A stretch of DNA of 64,000 nt, from contig NZ_CM001514.1 in assembly GCF_000263715.2 (NCBI RefSeq), positions 3,227,674-3,291,673 on the forward strand, read 5' to 3'. This document shows positions 9,569 through 18,218 of this stretch, in pieces. How positions within the stretch are numbered: the first letter of the stretch is position 1; every line of letters starts with the position of its first letter. The stretch comes from Pseudomonas synxantha BG33R (GTDB lineage: Bacteria; Pseudomonadota; Gammaproteobacteria; Pseudomonadales; Pseudomonadaceae). A program made the translations under genes and the position numbers. The notes under the pieces were generated by a model, which was not told where the DNA came from, did not search any database, and was given only the letters and a program-made list of their open reading frames with translations.

Positions 9569-9664
9569 TGTGGCGAGCGAGCTTGCTCGCGCTGGGCTGC
9601 GCAGCGGCCCCCACAAAAGCGCGAGCGCTGCGCACTCCAGCGCGTGCAAGCTCGCTCGCCACAG
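9569..9664. repeat. REPIN (inverted pair of REP sequences)
   Basis: GTGGCGAGCGAGCTTGCTCGC near 9570-9590 (itself a palindrome) faces its inverse GCAAGCTCGCTCGCCAC near 9646-9662, with a GC-rich spacer. This is the architecture of REP doublets in fluorescent pseudomonads. It lies between the promoters of two divergent genes. Confidence 0.85.
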
Positions 9665-9687
9665 CTAATCGCCACCTTGTGTGCGTT

Positions 9688-9706
9688 CCGGCACATCCCT
9701 TGCTTT
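9688..9706 (+). promoter_or_regulatory. Sigma-54-like -24/-12 promoter
   Basis: CCGGCACATCCCTTGCTTT places GG at 9690-9691 and GC at 9702-9703 with exactly ten bases between. It matches the RpoN consensus TGGCAC-N5-TTGC except for one base in the -24 box. It lies 170 bases upstream of the ATP-grasp gene, on its strand, so nitrogen- or NtrC-type control of that operon is plausible. No enhancer-binding site was identified. Confidence 0.5.
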
Positions 9707-9876
9707 ATCCATTCATCTACCCGAAAACAGGAGCATTCGTTACCCCGCGACCCAGCCGACTCCATAAGAAAGTAAGGACCAGGCCTGTTGGCACCCTCAG
9801 CCACGGGCTCATAAGAACATGCGTTTTTAAGCGGCAGTGCCACCCAGGAAATCCTCGGCACTGACAAGGTACTGGA

Positions 9877-11286
9877 ATGGCTCGAACTTTCTTCGATGAA
9901 ATGAATGACGCAAACGGCGTATGCCGTGCCCACTATCAGGATTTTTCCCGCTGGCTGGCCAACACGCCGCCGGAACTGCTGGCCCAGCGTCGCCGTGAAG
10001 CCGATTTGCTGTTCCATCGCGCCGGGATCACCTTCACCCTGTATGGAGACGAGCAAGACACCGAACGCCTGATTCCCTTCGACATCATCCCCCGCAGCAT
10101 CCCCGCCAGTGAGTGGAGCCTGATCGAGCGCGGCTGTATCCAGCGGGTCAACGCACTGAATATGTTCCTCGCCGACATCTACCACGACCAGCGCATTATC
10201 AAGGCCGGGATCATTCCGGCAGAACAGGTGCTGGGCAACGAGGGCTATCAGAAGGCGATGGTCGGCCTGGACCTGCACCGCGACATTTACTCGCACATCT
10301 CCGGTGTGGACCTGGTACGCGACGGCGACGGCACCTATTACGTGCTCGAAGACAACCTGCGTACCCCCAGCGGCGTGAGCTACATGCTCGAAGACCGCAA
10401 GATGATGATGCGCCTGTTCCCGGAAGTGTTCGCCAAGCAACGCATTGCACCGGTGGACCACTACCCCAACCTGCTGCTCAAGACCTTGAAAAGCGCCAGC
10501 CGCCTCGATAACCCCAATGTGGTGGTATTGACCCCTGGGCGCTTCAACAGCGCTTTTTTCGAACACGCGTTCCTGGCGCGGGAAATGGGCGTTGAGTTGG
10601 TCGAAGGCGCCGATTTGTTCGTGCACGACCTCAAGGTATTCATGCGCACCACCGATGGCCCCAAGGCGGTAGACGTGATCTACCGGCGCATCGACGACGC
10701 CTTCCTTGACCCCGAGGCGTTCAACCCCAAGTCAATGCTCGGCGTACCCGGCCTGGTGGCGGCCTACTGCGCGGGTAATGTGGTGCTCGCCAACGCGATC
10801 GGCACCGGGGTGGCTGACGACAAGTCGATCTACCCCTATGTGCCGGCGATGATCCGCTTCTATCTGGACGAGGAGCCGGTGCTGCAAAACGTGCCGACCT
10901 TCCAGTGCCGCAAGCCCGATGAACTGTCCCATGTGCTGGCCAACCTGGAGCAACTGGTGGTCAAGGAAACCCAGGGTTCCGGCGGCTACGGCATGTTGGT
11001 GGGCCCCGCCTCCAGCGCAGCCGAGATCGAAGATTTTCGCCAGCGCATCAAGGCGCGTCCCCACGCTTACATCGCCCAACCGACCCTGAGCCTGTCCACC
11101 TGCCCGACCTTTGTCGAAAACGGCATCGCGCCCCGGCATATCGACCTGCGCCCCTTCGTGCTCTCGGGCAAGGAAACCCGCCTGGTGCCGGGCGGCTTGA
11201 CCCGCGTGGCGCTGAAGGAAGGTTCGCTGGTCGTCAACTCGTCGCAAGGCGGCGGAACCAAGGACACCTGGGTGGTGGAGGGCTGA
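9877..11286 (+). CDS. Circularly permuted ATP-grasp family protein (COG2308 type)
   Basis: 469 residues. The sequence has the features of the DUF404/DUF407 circularly permuted ATP-grasp group: PFDIIPRSIPASEWSLIERG near 70-85, RVNALNMFLADIYHDQRI, YVLEDNLRTPSGVSYMLEDR near 160, and VVKETQGSGGYGML near 365-380. Proteins of this group are thought to ligate peptides or amino acids and nearly always sit with an alpha-E (COG2307) gene, as here two bases downstream. Substrate is unknown. A sigma-54-like promoter precedes the operon. The transglutaminase-like partner often found third in such clusters is absent; the next gene is on the other strand. Confidence 0.9.
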   Translation: MARTFFDEMNDANGVCRAHYQDFSRWLANTPPELLAQRRREADLLFHRAGITFTLYGDEQDTERLIPFDIIPRSIPASEWSLIERGCIQRVNALNMFLADIYHDQRIIKAGIIPAEQVLGNEGYQKAMVGLDLHRDIYSHISGVDLVRDGDGTYYVLEDNLRTPSGVSYMLEDRKMMMRLFPEVFAKQRIAPVDHYPNLLLKTLKSASRLDNPNVVVLTPGRFNSAFFEHAFLAREMGVELVEGADLFVHDLKVFMRTTDGPKAVDVIYRRIDDAFLDPEAFNPKSMLGVPGLVAAYCAGNVVLANAIGTGVADDKSIYPYVPAMIRFYLDEEPVLQNVPTFQCRKPDELSHVLANLEQLVVKETQGSGGYGMLVGPASSAAEIEDFRQRIKARPHAYIAQPTLSLSTCPTFVENGIAPRHIDLRPFVLSGKETRLVPGGLTRVALKEGSLVVNSSQGGGTKDTWVVEG

Positions 11287-11288
11287 GT

Positions 11289-12239
11289 ATGTTGAGTAGA
11301 ACCGCTGCTGATCTGTACTGGATGTCGCGCTACCTGGAACGCGCCGAGAACCTGGCGCGCATGTTGGAAGTCAGTTATTCACTGTCGTTGATGCCCCAGG
11401 CCGGGCGCAGCGATGGCCTGGATGAGCTGGCAATGTCGTTGCTCAGCAGCGGCACCCTGGACAGCTACCTGGAGCGTCACCAGACCCTGGATGCCGAGCG
11501 CATGTTGCACTTCTTCGCCCTGGACGAAGAAAACCCGGCCAGCATCTACAACTGCCTGCGCGCCGCCCGAGGCAATGCCCACGCCGTGCGCGGGCGCATC
11601 ACCGCCGATATGTGGGAAAACCTCAACGCCACCTGGCTGGAAATGCGCAGCATCGCCGCCGGCGGCCTGGCGCGGCATGGCATCAGCCACTTCTGCGACT
11701 GGGTCAAGCAACGCTCGCACCTGTTTCGCGGCGCGACCTCGGGCACCATCATGCGCAATGACGCCTACCGGTTTATTCGCCTGGGCACCTTTGTAGAACG
11801 CGCCGACAACACCTTGCGCCTGCTGGATGCGCGCTATGAGATGTTTGGTGAAGAGTCCGAAGAAGTCAGCGACTTGTCGGCTCGCGGTTATTACCAGTGG
11901 AGCGCCCTGCTGCGTGCGCTGTCCTCGTTCGAGGCGTACACCGAGTTATACCCCAACGCCCTGAATGCACGCTCGGTCTCGGAGCTACTGCTGTTACGCA
12001 GCGATGTCCCGCGCTCGCTGCACGCGTGCATCGAAGAGTTGAGCCATATCCTCGCCGACTTGCCCGGCAGTTACGGACGCACGGCGCAGCGCCTGGCGGC
12101 GGAGTTCGAAGCAAGGCTGCGGTATACCGGGATCGATGAGATTCTGGAAGATGGGCTGCACGCCCGGTTGACAGACTTTATCGACACCGTGCGCGAGTTG
12201 GCGCGGGCGATACACAGTTCTTACCTGGAAGTAATCTAA
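11289..12239 (+). CDS. Alpha-E domain protein (COG2307/DUF403)
   Basis: 316 residues, almost entirely alpha-helical in appearance, opening with the diagnostic MLSRTAADLYWMSRYLERAEN. It follows the ATP-grasp gene by two bases with GGGCTGAGT as ribosome-binding region, so the two are one operon and probably one functional unit, possibly a peptide-ligating system. Length and motifs fit the family in full. Biochemical function has not been settled for the family, so none is claimed. Confidence 0.9.
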   Translation: MLSRTAADLYWMSRYLERAENLARMLEVSYSLSLMPQAGRSDGLDELAMSLLSSGTLDSYLERHQTLDAERMLHFFALDEENPASIYNCLRAARGNAHAVRGRITADMWENLNATWLEMRSIAAGGLARHGISHFCDWVKQRSHLFRGATSGTIMRNDAYRFIRLGTFVERADNTLRLLDARYEMFGEESEEVSDLSARGYYQWSALLRALSSFEAYTELYPNALNARSVSELLLLRSDVPRSLHACIEELSHILADLPGSYGRTAQRLAAEFEARLRYTGIDEILEDGLHARLTDFIDTVRELARAIHSSYLEVI

Positions 12240-12279
12240 GCAACACCACCGCTCCCACATTTGAATCGCCGTAAATCTG

Positions 12280-14538
12280 TCAAACATTGATCGCCCACCA
12301 ACGCGGCAACAACTGCCGCACCCGTGCCTCGCCAAAGCGGTCATCGATCAGCATTACCACGCCGCGGTCGTGCTGGCTGCGGATTACCCTCCCCGCCGCT
12401 TGCACCACCTTCTGGATGCCGGGATACAGGTAGGTGTAGTCATACCCCGCGCCGAAAACCTCGCCCATGCGTGCCTTGATCTGTTCATTCACCGGGTTGA
12501 GTTGCGGCAAGCCCAAGGTGGCAATGAAAGCGCCAATCAAACGCGCCCCCGGCAGGTCGATACCTTCGCCAAACGCGCCGCCCAATACGGCAAAACCGAT
12601 GCCTTGGCTGTGCTGGGTGAACTGGTCCAGGAACGCCTGGCGCTCGGCCTCGGCCATGCCGCGTGACTGCAGCCACAGTGTAATCTGCGGGTGTCGCTCG
12701 GCGAGTAACTGCGCCACTTGCTGCAGGTAATCGAAGCTGGAGAAAAACGCCAGGTAGTTGCCCGGCTGCTCGGCAAATTGCCGGGCGATCAATTCCACAA
12801 TAGGTTCCAGCGACGCCTGGCGGTGCACAAAGCGTGTAGAGATGCGCTCAACGATGCTGACCTGCAATTGCTCGGCCTTGAACGGCGACTCTACATCGAC
12901 CCAGGCAGTATCCGCCGGCAACCCGAGTAAATCGGCGTAATAGTGGCGTGGGCTCAGGGTCGCGGAAAACAGCACGCTGCTGCGGGCCGCCGTTAATCGG
13001 GGGCGGATGAATTCGGCCGGCACCACATTACGCAGGCACAGGGTCGAGCTACTGTGCTTGCCGCTGAACTGGCGCTTGCTGATGTCGAAGATGAAGTGTT
13101 CGTTGAACAGCTCGGCCACCTTGGAAAATTGCAGTGCTTCAAAGTAGAAGGCTTGCAGGTCGCCATTGAGGGATTCGGGGTGATCGTTGAAGTAGTCGCC
13201 CATGGCGCTGGTGCACAGGCTCAGGGCCTGTAGCAGTTTGTCGGGCCGGGTGGCATAGGCCTGATACGGCGCGACTTGTTCCTTGTGCAACGCGTTCCAC
13301 TCGCGGTTCAGGCGCTGCAAGGGTTTGTTCAGCGGCTCGGGCGCGGTCTCGCGCAAGGTCTTGAGGCTGTATTGGTCGAGGCTGGCGCTGTACATCGAAC
13401 GGGCGCGTTCCACCAGGTTATGGGCCTCGTCGACCAGCGTCGCAACACGCCATTGGTTCAACTGCGCCAGGCCGAATAACAGGGCGCCGAAGTCGAAAAA
13501 ATAGTTGTAGTCGGCGACTACCAGGTCGGCCCAGCGCGCCATTTCCTGGCTGAGGTAATACGGGCACACGTCATGGGCCAGCGCCACACTGCGCAGGCTG
13601 CGCTGATCGAGCAGGCGAACCCTGGACGCGGCATGGCGGGCGGCGGGCAAGCGGTCGTAAAAACCCTTGGCCAGTGGGCAGGAATCACCATGGCAGGCTT
13701 TATCCAGGTGTTCGCACGCCTTGTCCCGTGCAACCAGCTCAAGTACGCGCAGCGGCAGATCCGGACTGCTGTCGTACAGCACCTGGGCGGCATCCAGGGC
13801 GAGCTTGCGCCCCGGCGTTTTGGCGGTAAGGAAGAACACCTTGTCCAGCTGCTGCGGCGCCAGCGCCTTGAGCATCGGGAAGAGGGTACCGACGGTCTTG
13901 CCGATGCCCGTGGGCGCCTGGGCCATCAGGCAACGGCCGGTGCTGACCGCCTTGTAGACCGACTCGGCCAACGTACGCTGCCCGTGACGAAAATCGGCAT
14001 GGGGAAATGCCAGGGCTTGGGCGGCCTTGTTGCGCTTATCGCGGTGCTGCATTTCCAATTGGGCCCAGTCGAGGAACAACGCACACTGCTGTTTGAAAAA
14101 GTGCTCAAGCTGCGCCGCGTCGAAACGTTGGTTCAGCAGCGTCTCGCCTTCGCCAACGATATCGAAGTACACCAGCGCCAAGTCGATTTCGCCGAGGCCG
14201 AGCTTCTGGCACATCAGCCAGCCATACACCTTGACCTGGGCCCAGTGCAGTTGCCGATGGTTGGCGGGCTGGGCAGAGAGGTCGCCGCGGTAGGTTTTGA
14301 CTTCTTCAAGGCGGTTGGCGTCGGGGTCGTAGCCGTCCGCCCTGCCCCGCACGTTGAGCTGCTGGTATTGCCCCTCCAGGGCGACTTCATTCTGGTAGTG
14401 CGCGCTGCGCCGGGACGCCACCGTACGGTGGCCGACGATGCCTTCCTGGGCGCTGGGCGACGGGGTAAAGCGCAGGTCAAGGTCGCCGACCTTGGCCGTG
14501 AACTCACACAGCGCCCGTACGGCCACGCTGTAACTCAA
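12280..14538 (-). CDS. XPD/Rad3-type DNA helicase with N-terminal Cas4-like nuclease domain
   Basis: 752 residues from a TTG whose first two bases are the last two of the upstream gene's codon before TGA; GGAG lies 8 bases before it. A TTG at 14556 is an alternative. Residues 1-180 carry PD-(D/E)xK-like motifs (GRADGYDPDANRLEEVKTY, then QVKVYGWLM). The helicase follows with Walker A QAPTGIGKT near 210, an Fe-S-type cysteine set (ACEHLDKACHGDSC and DVCPYY) and the DEAH-type motif LVDEAHN. Late motifs include FGEGIDLPGARL and QAAGRVIRS. The superfamily 2 helicases of this type unwind DNA 5'-3'. Overlap with the FAN1-type nuclease gene suggests a joint DNA repair role, perhaps on crosslinks or flaps; that is inference. 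Confidence 0.85.
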   Translation of the reverse strand: MSYSVAVRALCEFTAKVGDLDLRFTPSPSAQEGIVGHRTVASRRSAHYQNEVALEGQYQQLNVRGRADGYDPDANRLEEVKTYRGDLSAQPANHRQLHWAQVKVYGWLMCQKLGLGEIDLALVYFDIVGEGETLLNQRFDAAQLEHFFKQQCALFLDWAQLEMQHRDKRNKAAQALAFPHADFRHGQRTLAESVYKAVSTGRCLMAQAPTGIGKTVGTLFPMLKALAPQQLDKVFFLTAKTPGRKLALDAAQVLYDSSPDLPLRVLELVARDKACEHLDKACHGDSCPLAKGFYDRLPAARHAASRVRLLDQRSLRSVALAHDVCPYYLSQEMARWADLVVADYNYFFDFGALLFGLAQLNQWRVATLVDEAHNLVERARSMYSASLDQYSLKTLRETAPEPLNKPLQRLNREWNALHKEQVAPYQAYATRPDKLLQALSLCTSAMGDYFNDHPESLNGDLQAFYFEALQFSKVAELFNEHFIFDISKRQFSGKHSSSTLCLRNVVPAEFIRPRLTAARSSVLFSATLSPRHYYADLLGLPADTAWVDVESPFKAEQLQVSIVERISTRFVHRQASLEPIVELIARQFAEQPGNYLAFFSSFDYLQQVAQLLAERHPQITLWLQSRGMAEAERQAFLDQFTQHSQGIGFAVLGGAFGEGIDLPGARLIGAFIATLGLPQLNPVNEQIKARMGEVFGAGYDYTYLYPGIQKVVQAAGRVIRSQHDRGVVMLIDDRFGEARVRQLLPRWWAINV

Positions 14539-16181
14539 GCGGGTTGCTCCGCCCAACGCACGTAACAGACGGTGACCGGCATCTGGTATTCACCGCAAAA
14601 TTGCAGCCAGCGCAGTTGGTTGTCTTGCAGGCGATCGCCCGGGCCCTTGACCTCGATCATGCGGTAGGTTTTTTGTGCAGGCCAGAACTGGATCAGGTCC
14701 GGCATCCCGGTGCGGTTGGCGCGGATATCCAGCAGCAGGCGTGTGAACCAATGGCGCAGGTGCTCGGCGGGCAGGCAGGCCAGGGCTTGCTCCAACAGCT
14801 CTTCGCTGAGCAGGTTCCAGAACACGAAAGGTGATTGGATACCCCATTTGTCCAGAAAACGTTGGCGGATGGTGGCCTTGTAGCGCTCATCCCCCAGTTG
14901 CTCGAAACACGCAGCAAACAACGCCTCGCGGCGTTGATGGAAGTCTTCGCTGTGCAGGTCCGCCGGCCCACGCTGGAACGGATGGAAGAACGCGCCCGGC
15001 AGCGGCGCGAAAATCGCTTCCCAGCACAACAGGCCGAACAGTGAGTTGATCAACCCATTCTCGACGTAATGCACCGGTGCCTCGGGCTCGTTCAGGTGCG
15101 CCTGGACGCAGTATTCCACCGACATCAGCGGCGCCTGGGCGAGTGCCAGGTCAAGGCGTGCAACCGCTTGCGGCTTGGCCTTGGGCAACGCCGGTTCGCC
15201 GAGTTTGCGGCGCAGGCGCGGCAATACACGCAGCAAGTGCTGTTGTTCAGCGGCGCTTTCCGGGGCCTGCTGGGCTGCAGTGGCCAGGGCCAGCGCTCGG
15301 GCGTAATCCTCTTGGCGCTCAACGACCCGGATCAACCGCGCACGTGCACCGGGATAGGCGCAGGCAAGGTAGATCTGTTCAGCCAGCGCAAGCTCGGCGC
15401 AGCGCTCGCAATACTGGCCGATCTGGAACAACAGCTTGGCGCGGCGTTTTTCCAGCCAGGGGTTGTCGGTGCACAGGCCGGCGATCTGCACCAGCAGCGT
15501 GTCTAATGCCTCACCGGCTTCAAACGCTTGCTGGCACTGGTGCAGGAACAGGAACCCCACCACGTCGTCACGCGTGCGTAACCCGCGGGACTCGGCGCAA
15601 ATCTCGACTTTTTCATAGGTGTAGATGCCCAGGTCTGCCAGCACGAACTCGGACCAGTCCTGGTGCAGGTTGCCAAAGAACATCAAGCGCAGGCGATCAC
15701 ACAACGCCATGACCGTAAGGCTATAGAGCACATCATCCAAGCCCGGGCACCATTGAGCAAAACTGCGCGGCTCGCTGAACCGCGCCGCCAGCGGTTCGAG
15801 CCAAGTGGCCTTGTTGCCCTTGGGCTGATCGATCCAGGGCCTGAACGCGCCGAGGATTTCGCCCTTTTGCAGCAAGGCGAACAAGGTGGCAAACGGCAGC
15901 GGGCTTTGGTCATCCACCCACCCCAGTTCTCGTAATGGGCCCGCTGCCGCATGGGGGCAGCCGATTTCCACATAATTAAGCTTGGCGCCGCGAAAGTGCA
16001 CACCCTTGCGCATCACCATGCGCACCAATAACGCCTGGGACGCCTGGGGCAACCTGTCAAATTGCTGAATGAAATGCTGTTCGTCCGCATCAAGCAGATC
16101 GGCATAGCGTTGCCCCAGCCAGGCCAGGACCTGGCGGAAGTTATGCAGGTAATACAAGGGGTCTTCGAGGGGGGTGGCCAT
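14535..16181 (-). CDS. FAN1-type VRR-NUC domain nuclease
   Basis: 548 residues. The C-terminal VRR-NUC domain shows GMPDLIQFWPAQKTYRMIEVKGPGD near 490-515, which supplies the D...ExK metal-binding residues, followed by LQDNQLRWLQF. The N-terminal part is helical with TPR-like segments in the middle (LAEQIYLACAYPGARARLIRV), and SQALLVRMVMRKGVHFRGAKL matches the SAP/winged-helix region of bacterial FAN1. FAN1 homologues are structure-specific 5' flap endonucleases/exonucleases that act on interstrand crosslinks. The gene overlaps the XPD-like helicase gene by four bases, so translation is probably coupled. Confidence 0.87.
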   Translation of the reverse strand: MATPLEDPLYYLHNFRQVLAWLGQRYADLLDADEQHFIQQFDRLPQASQALLVRMVMRKGVHFRGAKLNYVEIGCPHAAAGPLRELGWVDDQSPLPFATLFALLQKGEILGAFRPWIDQPKGNKATWLEPLAARFSEPRSFAQWCPGLDDVLYSLTVMALCDRLRLMFFGNLHQDWSEFVLADLGIYTYEKVEICAESRGLRTRDDVVGFLFLHQCQQAFEAGEALDTLLVQIAGLCTDNPWLEKRRAKLLFQIGQYCERCAELALAEQIYLACAYPGARARLIRVVERQEDYARALALATAAQQAPESAAEQQHLLRVLPRLRRKLGEPALPKAKPQAVARLDLALAQAPLMSVEYCVQAHLNEPEAPVHYVENGLINSLFGLLCWEAIFAPLPGAFFHPFQRGPADLHSEDFHQRREALFAACFEQLGDERYKATIRQRFLDKWGIQSPFVFWNLLSEELLEQALACLPAEHLRHWFTRLLLDIRANRTGMPDLIQFWPAQKTYRMIEVKGPGDRLQDNQLRWLQFCGEYQMPVTVCYVRWAEQPA

Positions 16182-16369
16182 GGCGCAAGGGAGTCAAATA
16201 CTGGTTATGCATACAGAGTGCCGATGCAAAGCCGTTGTTGCAATCGGTAATAGATAAATGGCGCCTGCAACTTTTTGCAAAAAAACGATCAGATGAGGGA
16301 GTTGATCGCGTAACATTTATAGCCCACAGCCAGACGCTGCGGGACTTTTCAGGGTTAAAGGTAAGGGTT

Positions 16370-16594
16370 ATGAACATGAAGAATTTGGGTCTGCCGCTGG
16401 TTGCACTCACTTTTCTGGTATTGGCCGGTTGCTCCACGCAAACCGTGGTGACATTGCAAAATGGCACGCAGTATTTGACCAAGGACACGCCCAACGCCAA
16501 GACAGCCGACGGCTTCTATGAATTTACCGATATCGCCGGCAAGCGCATTCGCATCAAGGCCGATGATGTGGCCACGGTGCGCAAGGAAAACTAA
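16370..16594 (+). CDS. YgdI/YgdR-family small lipoprotein
   Basis: 74 residues from ATG 16370; a second ATG two codons on is an alternative with the same frame. The signal peptide MNMKNLGLPLVALTFLVLAGC ends in a lipobox (LAGC), so the mature protein would be lipidated at Cys. The mature part TQTVVTLQNGTQYLTKDTP... KRIRIKADDVATVRKEN fits the small SH3-like YgdI/YgdR (DUF903) family of envelope lipoproteins with unknown role. It is a single gene that ends at a bidirectional terminator shared with lipA. Confidence 0.88.
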   Translation: MNMKNLGLPLVALTFLVLAGCSTQTVVTLQNGTQYLTKDTPNAKTADGFYEFTDIAGKRIRIKADDVATVRKEN

Positions 16595-16615
16595 TCCTCG
16601 AATCAACACCGATCA

Positions 16616-16650
16616 ACTGTGGGAGGGAGCAAGCCCCCTCCCACAGTTTT
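16616..16650. terminator. Bidirectional terminator between the lipoprotein gene and lipA
   Basis: A perfect 12-bp stem (16616-16627 ACTGTGGGAGGG-type arm with its complement at 16636-16647) is followed by TTTT on the plus strand and AGTT-type A/T bases on the other. It lies in the convergent gap between two stops. Confidence 0.75.
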
Positions 16651-16665
16651 CAACCGCATTCCAAC

Positions 16666-18090
16666 TTAAGCGATAACAATCCCCTCCCCCGACAGACTGC
16701 TCACGCCCACCAACGTCACCGAATCGGCGCCAAAACTGATCACCGTATCCCCGCCCACCACCTTGGTGTGATCGCGATAATCGGGACTGCCCTGCACATC
16801 GTTGAACACCAGCTTGTCTGTCGACTGATAGCCAATCACTCGATCATTACCAAACTGCCCACTGAACAAAAACGTGTTATGCCCGCTGCTGTCGCGGATC
16901 GTGTCATTACCCTTGCCGCCTTCGATAAAGTCCGCGCCCCTGCCGCCCTTGATCAGGTCGTCGCCGTCGCTGCCGATGATAAAGGTATTGCCCTTGTGCG
17001 CCTCGGCATTGCGGTTCAAGTCCTGCACCCAGGTGTTGGCCCGTGCCGGATCGGACAGGTTGGCGACGATCACTGTGGAGTCACGGGTCATCTGCTCGTA
17101 GAAGCCGGACTCAAGAATGCGCGTCATGCCGTCGCCATAACCGGTGGGCAAGTGCGAGACCCAGGTCGGCAGGTTGAGGATGGAAAACGGCAGCACGTTC
17201 CACAGTGCAGAAGCGTAGTGGTCGTTGAAGCTGACAATATTGTCGGTGCTCGACTCGTGGGGTTTGTCGTGCACGCCCAGGGACGACAGGTTGAATGAGG
17301 AACCGTCCAGCGCCCGGAATACCGGGTCGTTTTCGTAGCCGACGTTAAGCACCTTGTCGCCGGCGCTTTGGGTGGGCGACGCATAGGCCACGTAATTGGA
17401 ATCGGTGTAGAACCCTGACCATTTGCTCCCGCTCAGATCCGCCATGCTGTTGACCGCAAGGCCGCCCAGGCTGTGGCCGCTGACCACCACATCCTTGCCG
17501 CTCAGGCCCTGGGCGCTGGCATAGTCAGCGATGTTGCCGAGCAAGTTGCCAAACGCCTCGCCGGCGTAGTTTTTTGCATAGTCCTTGGGGCCGAATGCAG
17601 CAAGCAGGTCACTGATCACATCCCCGATGGAGTCGGTGATCAGGCTTTCCCGTGGCCCCGAGGTGCCACGAAAGCCGATGCCGATTTCCAGCAGTTTGCC
17701 GGCGTCATCGTATTTGCCCAGCACTTCCACTTGGGCGGTGCCGTACGCAGTCTTTTCGCCAAAGAAGGTGCCACGGGCATCGACCTTGCCGGTATAGCCC
17801 AGGGTGCTGGCGCTGATGGGGGTCCAACCGGCCTGTTGCACTGCGTCGAGGGCGGCTTTTTCTGAATCCGGGTTCCACGGGATCCCGGGAATCACGCCTT
17901 GGGCGTTGCCGCTGCCAATCAGCGCGCTCACCAGCGTGGCCGGCAGGCCAAGGCCCAAGCCGTTGTTCTGGTAACCCACGGCAAAGCCGTTATCCAGGTT
18001 GTGGTAGGAATACATCGTGATCGCCATCGCATCGGCGAACAACGTTTTGGAGCCCTCGGTGCCGAGGTTTTTATAGTCAAAGATACCCAT
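16666..18090 (-). CDS. lipA: Secreted family I.3 lipase (LipA/TliA type)
   Basis: 474 residues, no N-terminal signal peptide, as expected for type I secretion. The catalytic triad falls exactly where it does in characterised P. fluorescens TliA-type enzymes: Ser207 in GHSLGG, Asp255 in ENDPVF, His313 in VSHLPTG. The C-terminal part has RTX nonapeptides (GSDGDDLIKGGRGADFIEGG) that bind Ca2+, and the end GIVIA resembles the secretion signal at the end of AprA (SDIVA). It hydrolyses triacylglycerols outside the cell and is likely exported by AprDEF. It closes the exoprotein locus, after a strong hairpin that separates it from the upstream protease gene; a ribosome-binding site GAGAGG precedes the ATG. 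Confidence 0.95.
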   Translation of the reverse strand: MGIFDYKNLGTEGSKTLFADAMAITMYSYHNLDNGFAVGYQNNGLGLGLPATLVSALIGSGNAQGVIPGIPWNPDSEKAALDAVQQAGWTPISASTLGYTGKVDARGTFFGEKTAYGTAQVEVLGKYDDAGKLLEIGIGFRGTSGPRESLITDSIGDVISDLLAAFGPKDYAKNYAGEAFGNLLGNIADYASAQGLSGKDVVVSGHSLGGLAVNSMADLSGSKWSGFYTDSNYVAYASPTQSAGDKVLNVGYENDPVFRALDGSSFNLSSLGVHDKPHESSTDNIVSFNDHYASALWNVLPFSILNLPTWVSHLPTGYGDGMTRILESGFYEQMTRDSTVIVANLSDPARANTWVQDLNRNAEAHKGNTFIIGSDGDDLIKGGRGADFIEGGKGNDTIRDSSGHNTFLFSGQFGNDRVIGYQSTDKLVFNDVQGSPDYRDHTKVVGGDTVISFGADSVTLVGVSSLSGEGIVIA

Positions 18091-18170
18091 TGGTAGTGCC
18101 TCTCTGTTGTTGGATTTGTAGAGAAAGCCAAAACACCTGTTATCCGTTACCTACTGTAGGAGCGAGCTTC

Positions 18171-18200
18171 TGTGGCGAGGGAGCTTGCTCCCTCGCCACA
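18171..18200. terminator. Perfect 14-bp hairpin between the protease gene and lipA
   Basis: TGTGGCGAGGGAGC (18171-18184) pairs fully with 18187-18200 around a TT loop. It shares the GAGC-TTG-CTC core of the local REP family. It follows the upstream autotransporter stop by about 20 bases; there is no clear T run, so it may act as an mRNA-stabilising or attenuating REP rather than a full terminator. Confidence 0.6.
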
Positions 18201-18218
18201 ACCAATTACACCTGGCCT

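Noticed and set aside
9499..9864. 121-codon plus-strand frame
   Set aside because: It runs through the REPIN and the sigma-54-like promoter and has no codon bias typical of this genome.
13573..14565. 330-codon plus-strand frame
   Set aside because: It is antisense to the XPD-like helicase gene; no recognisable domain.
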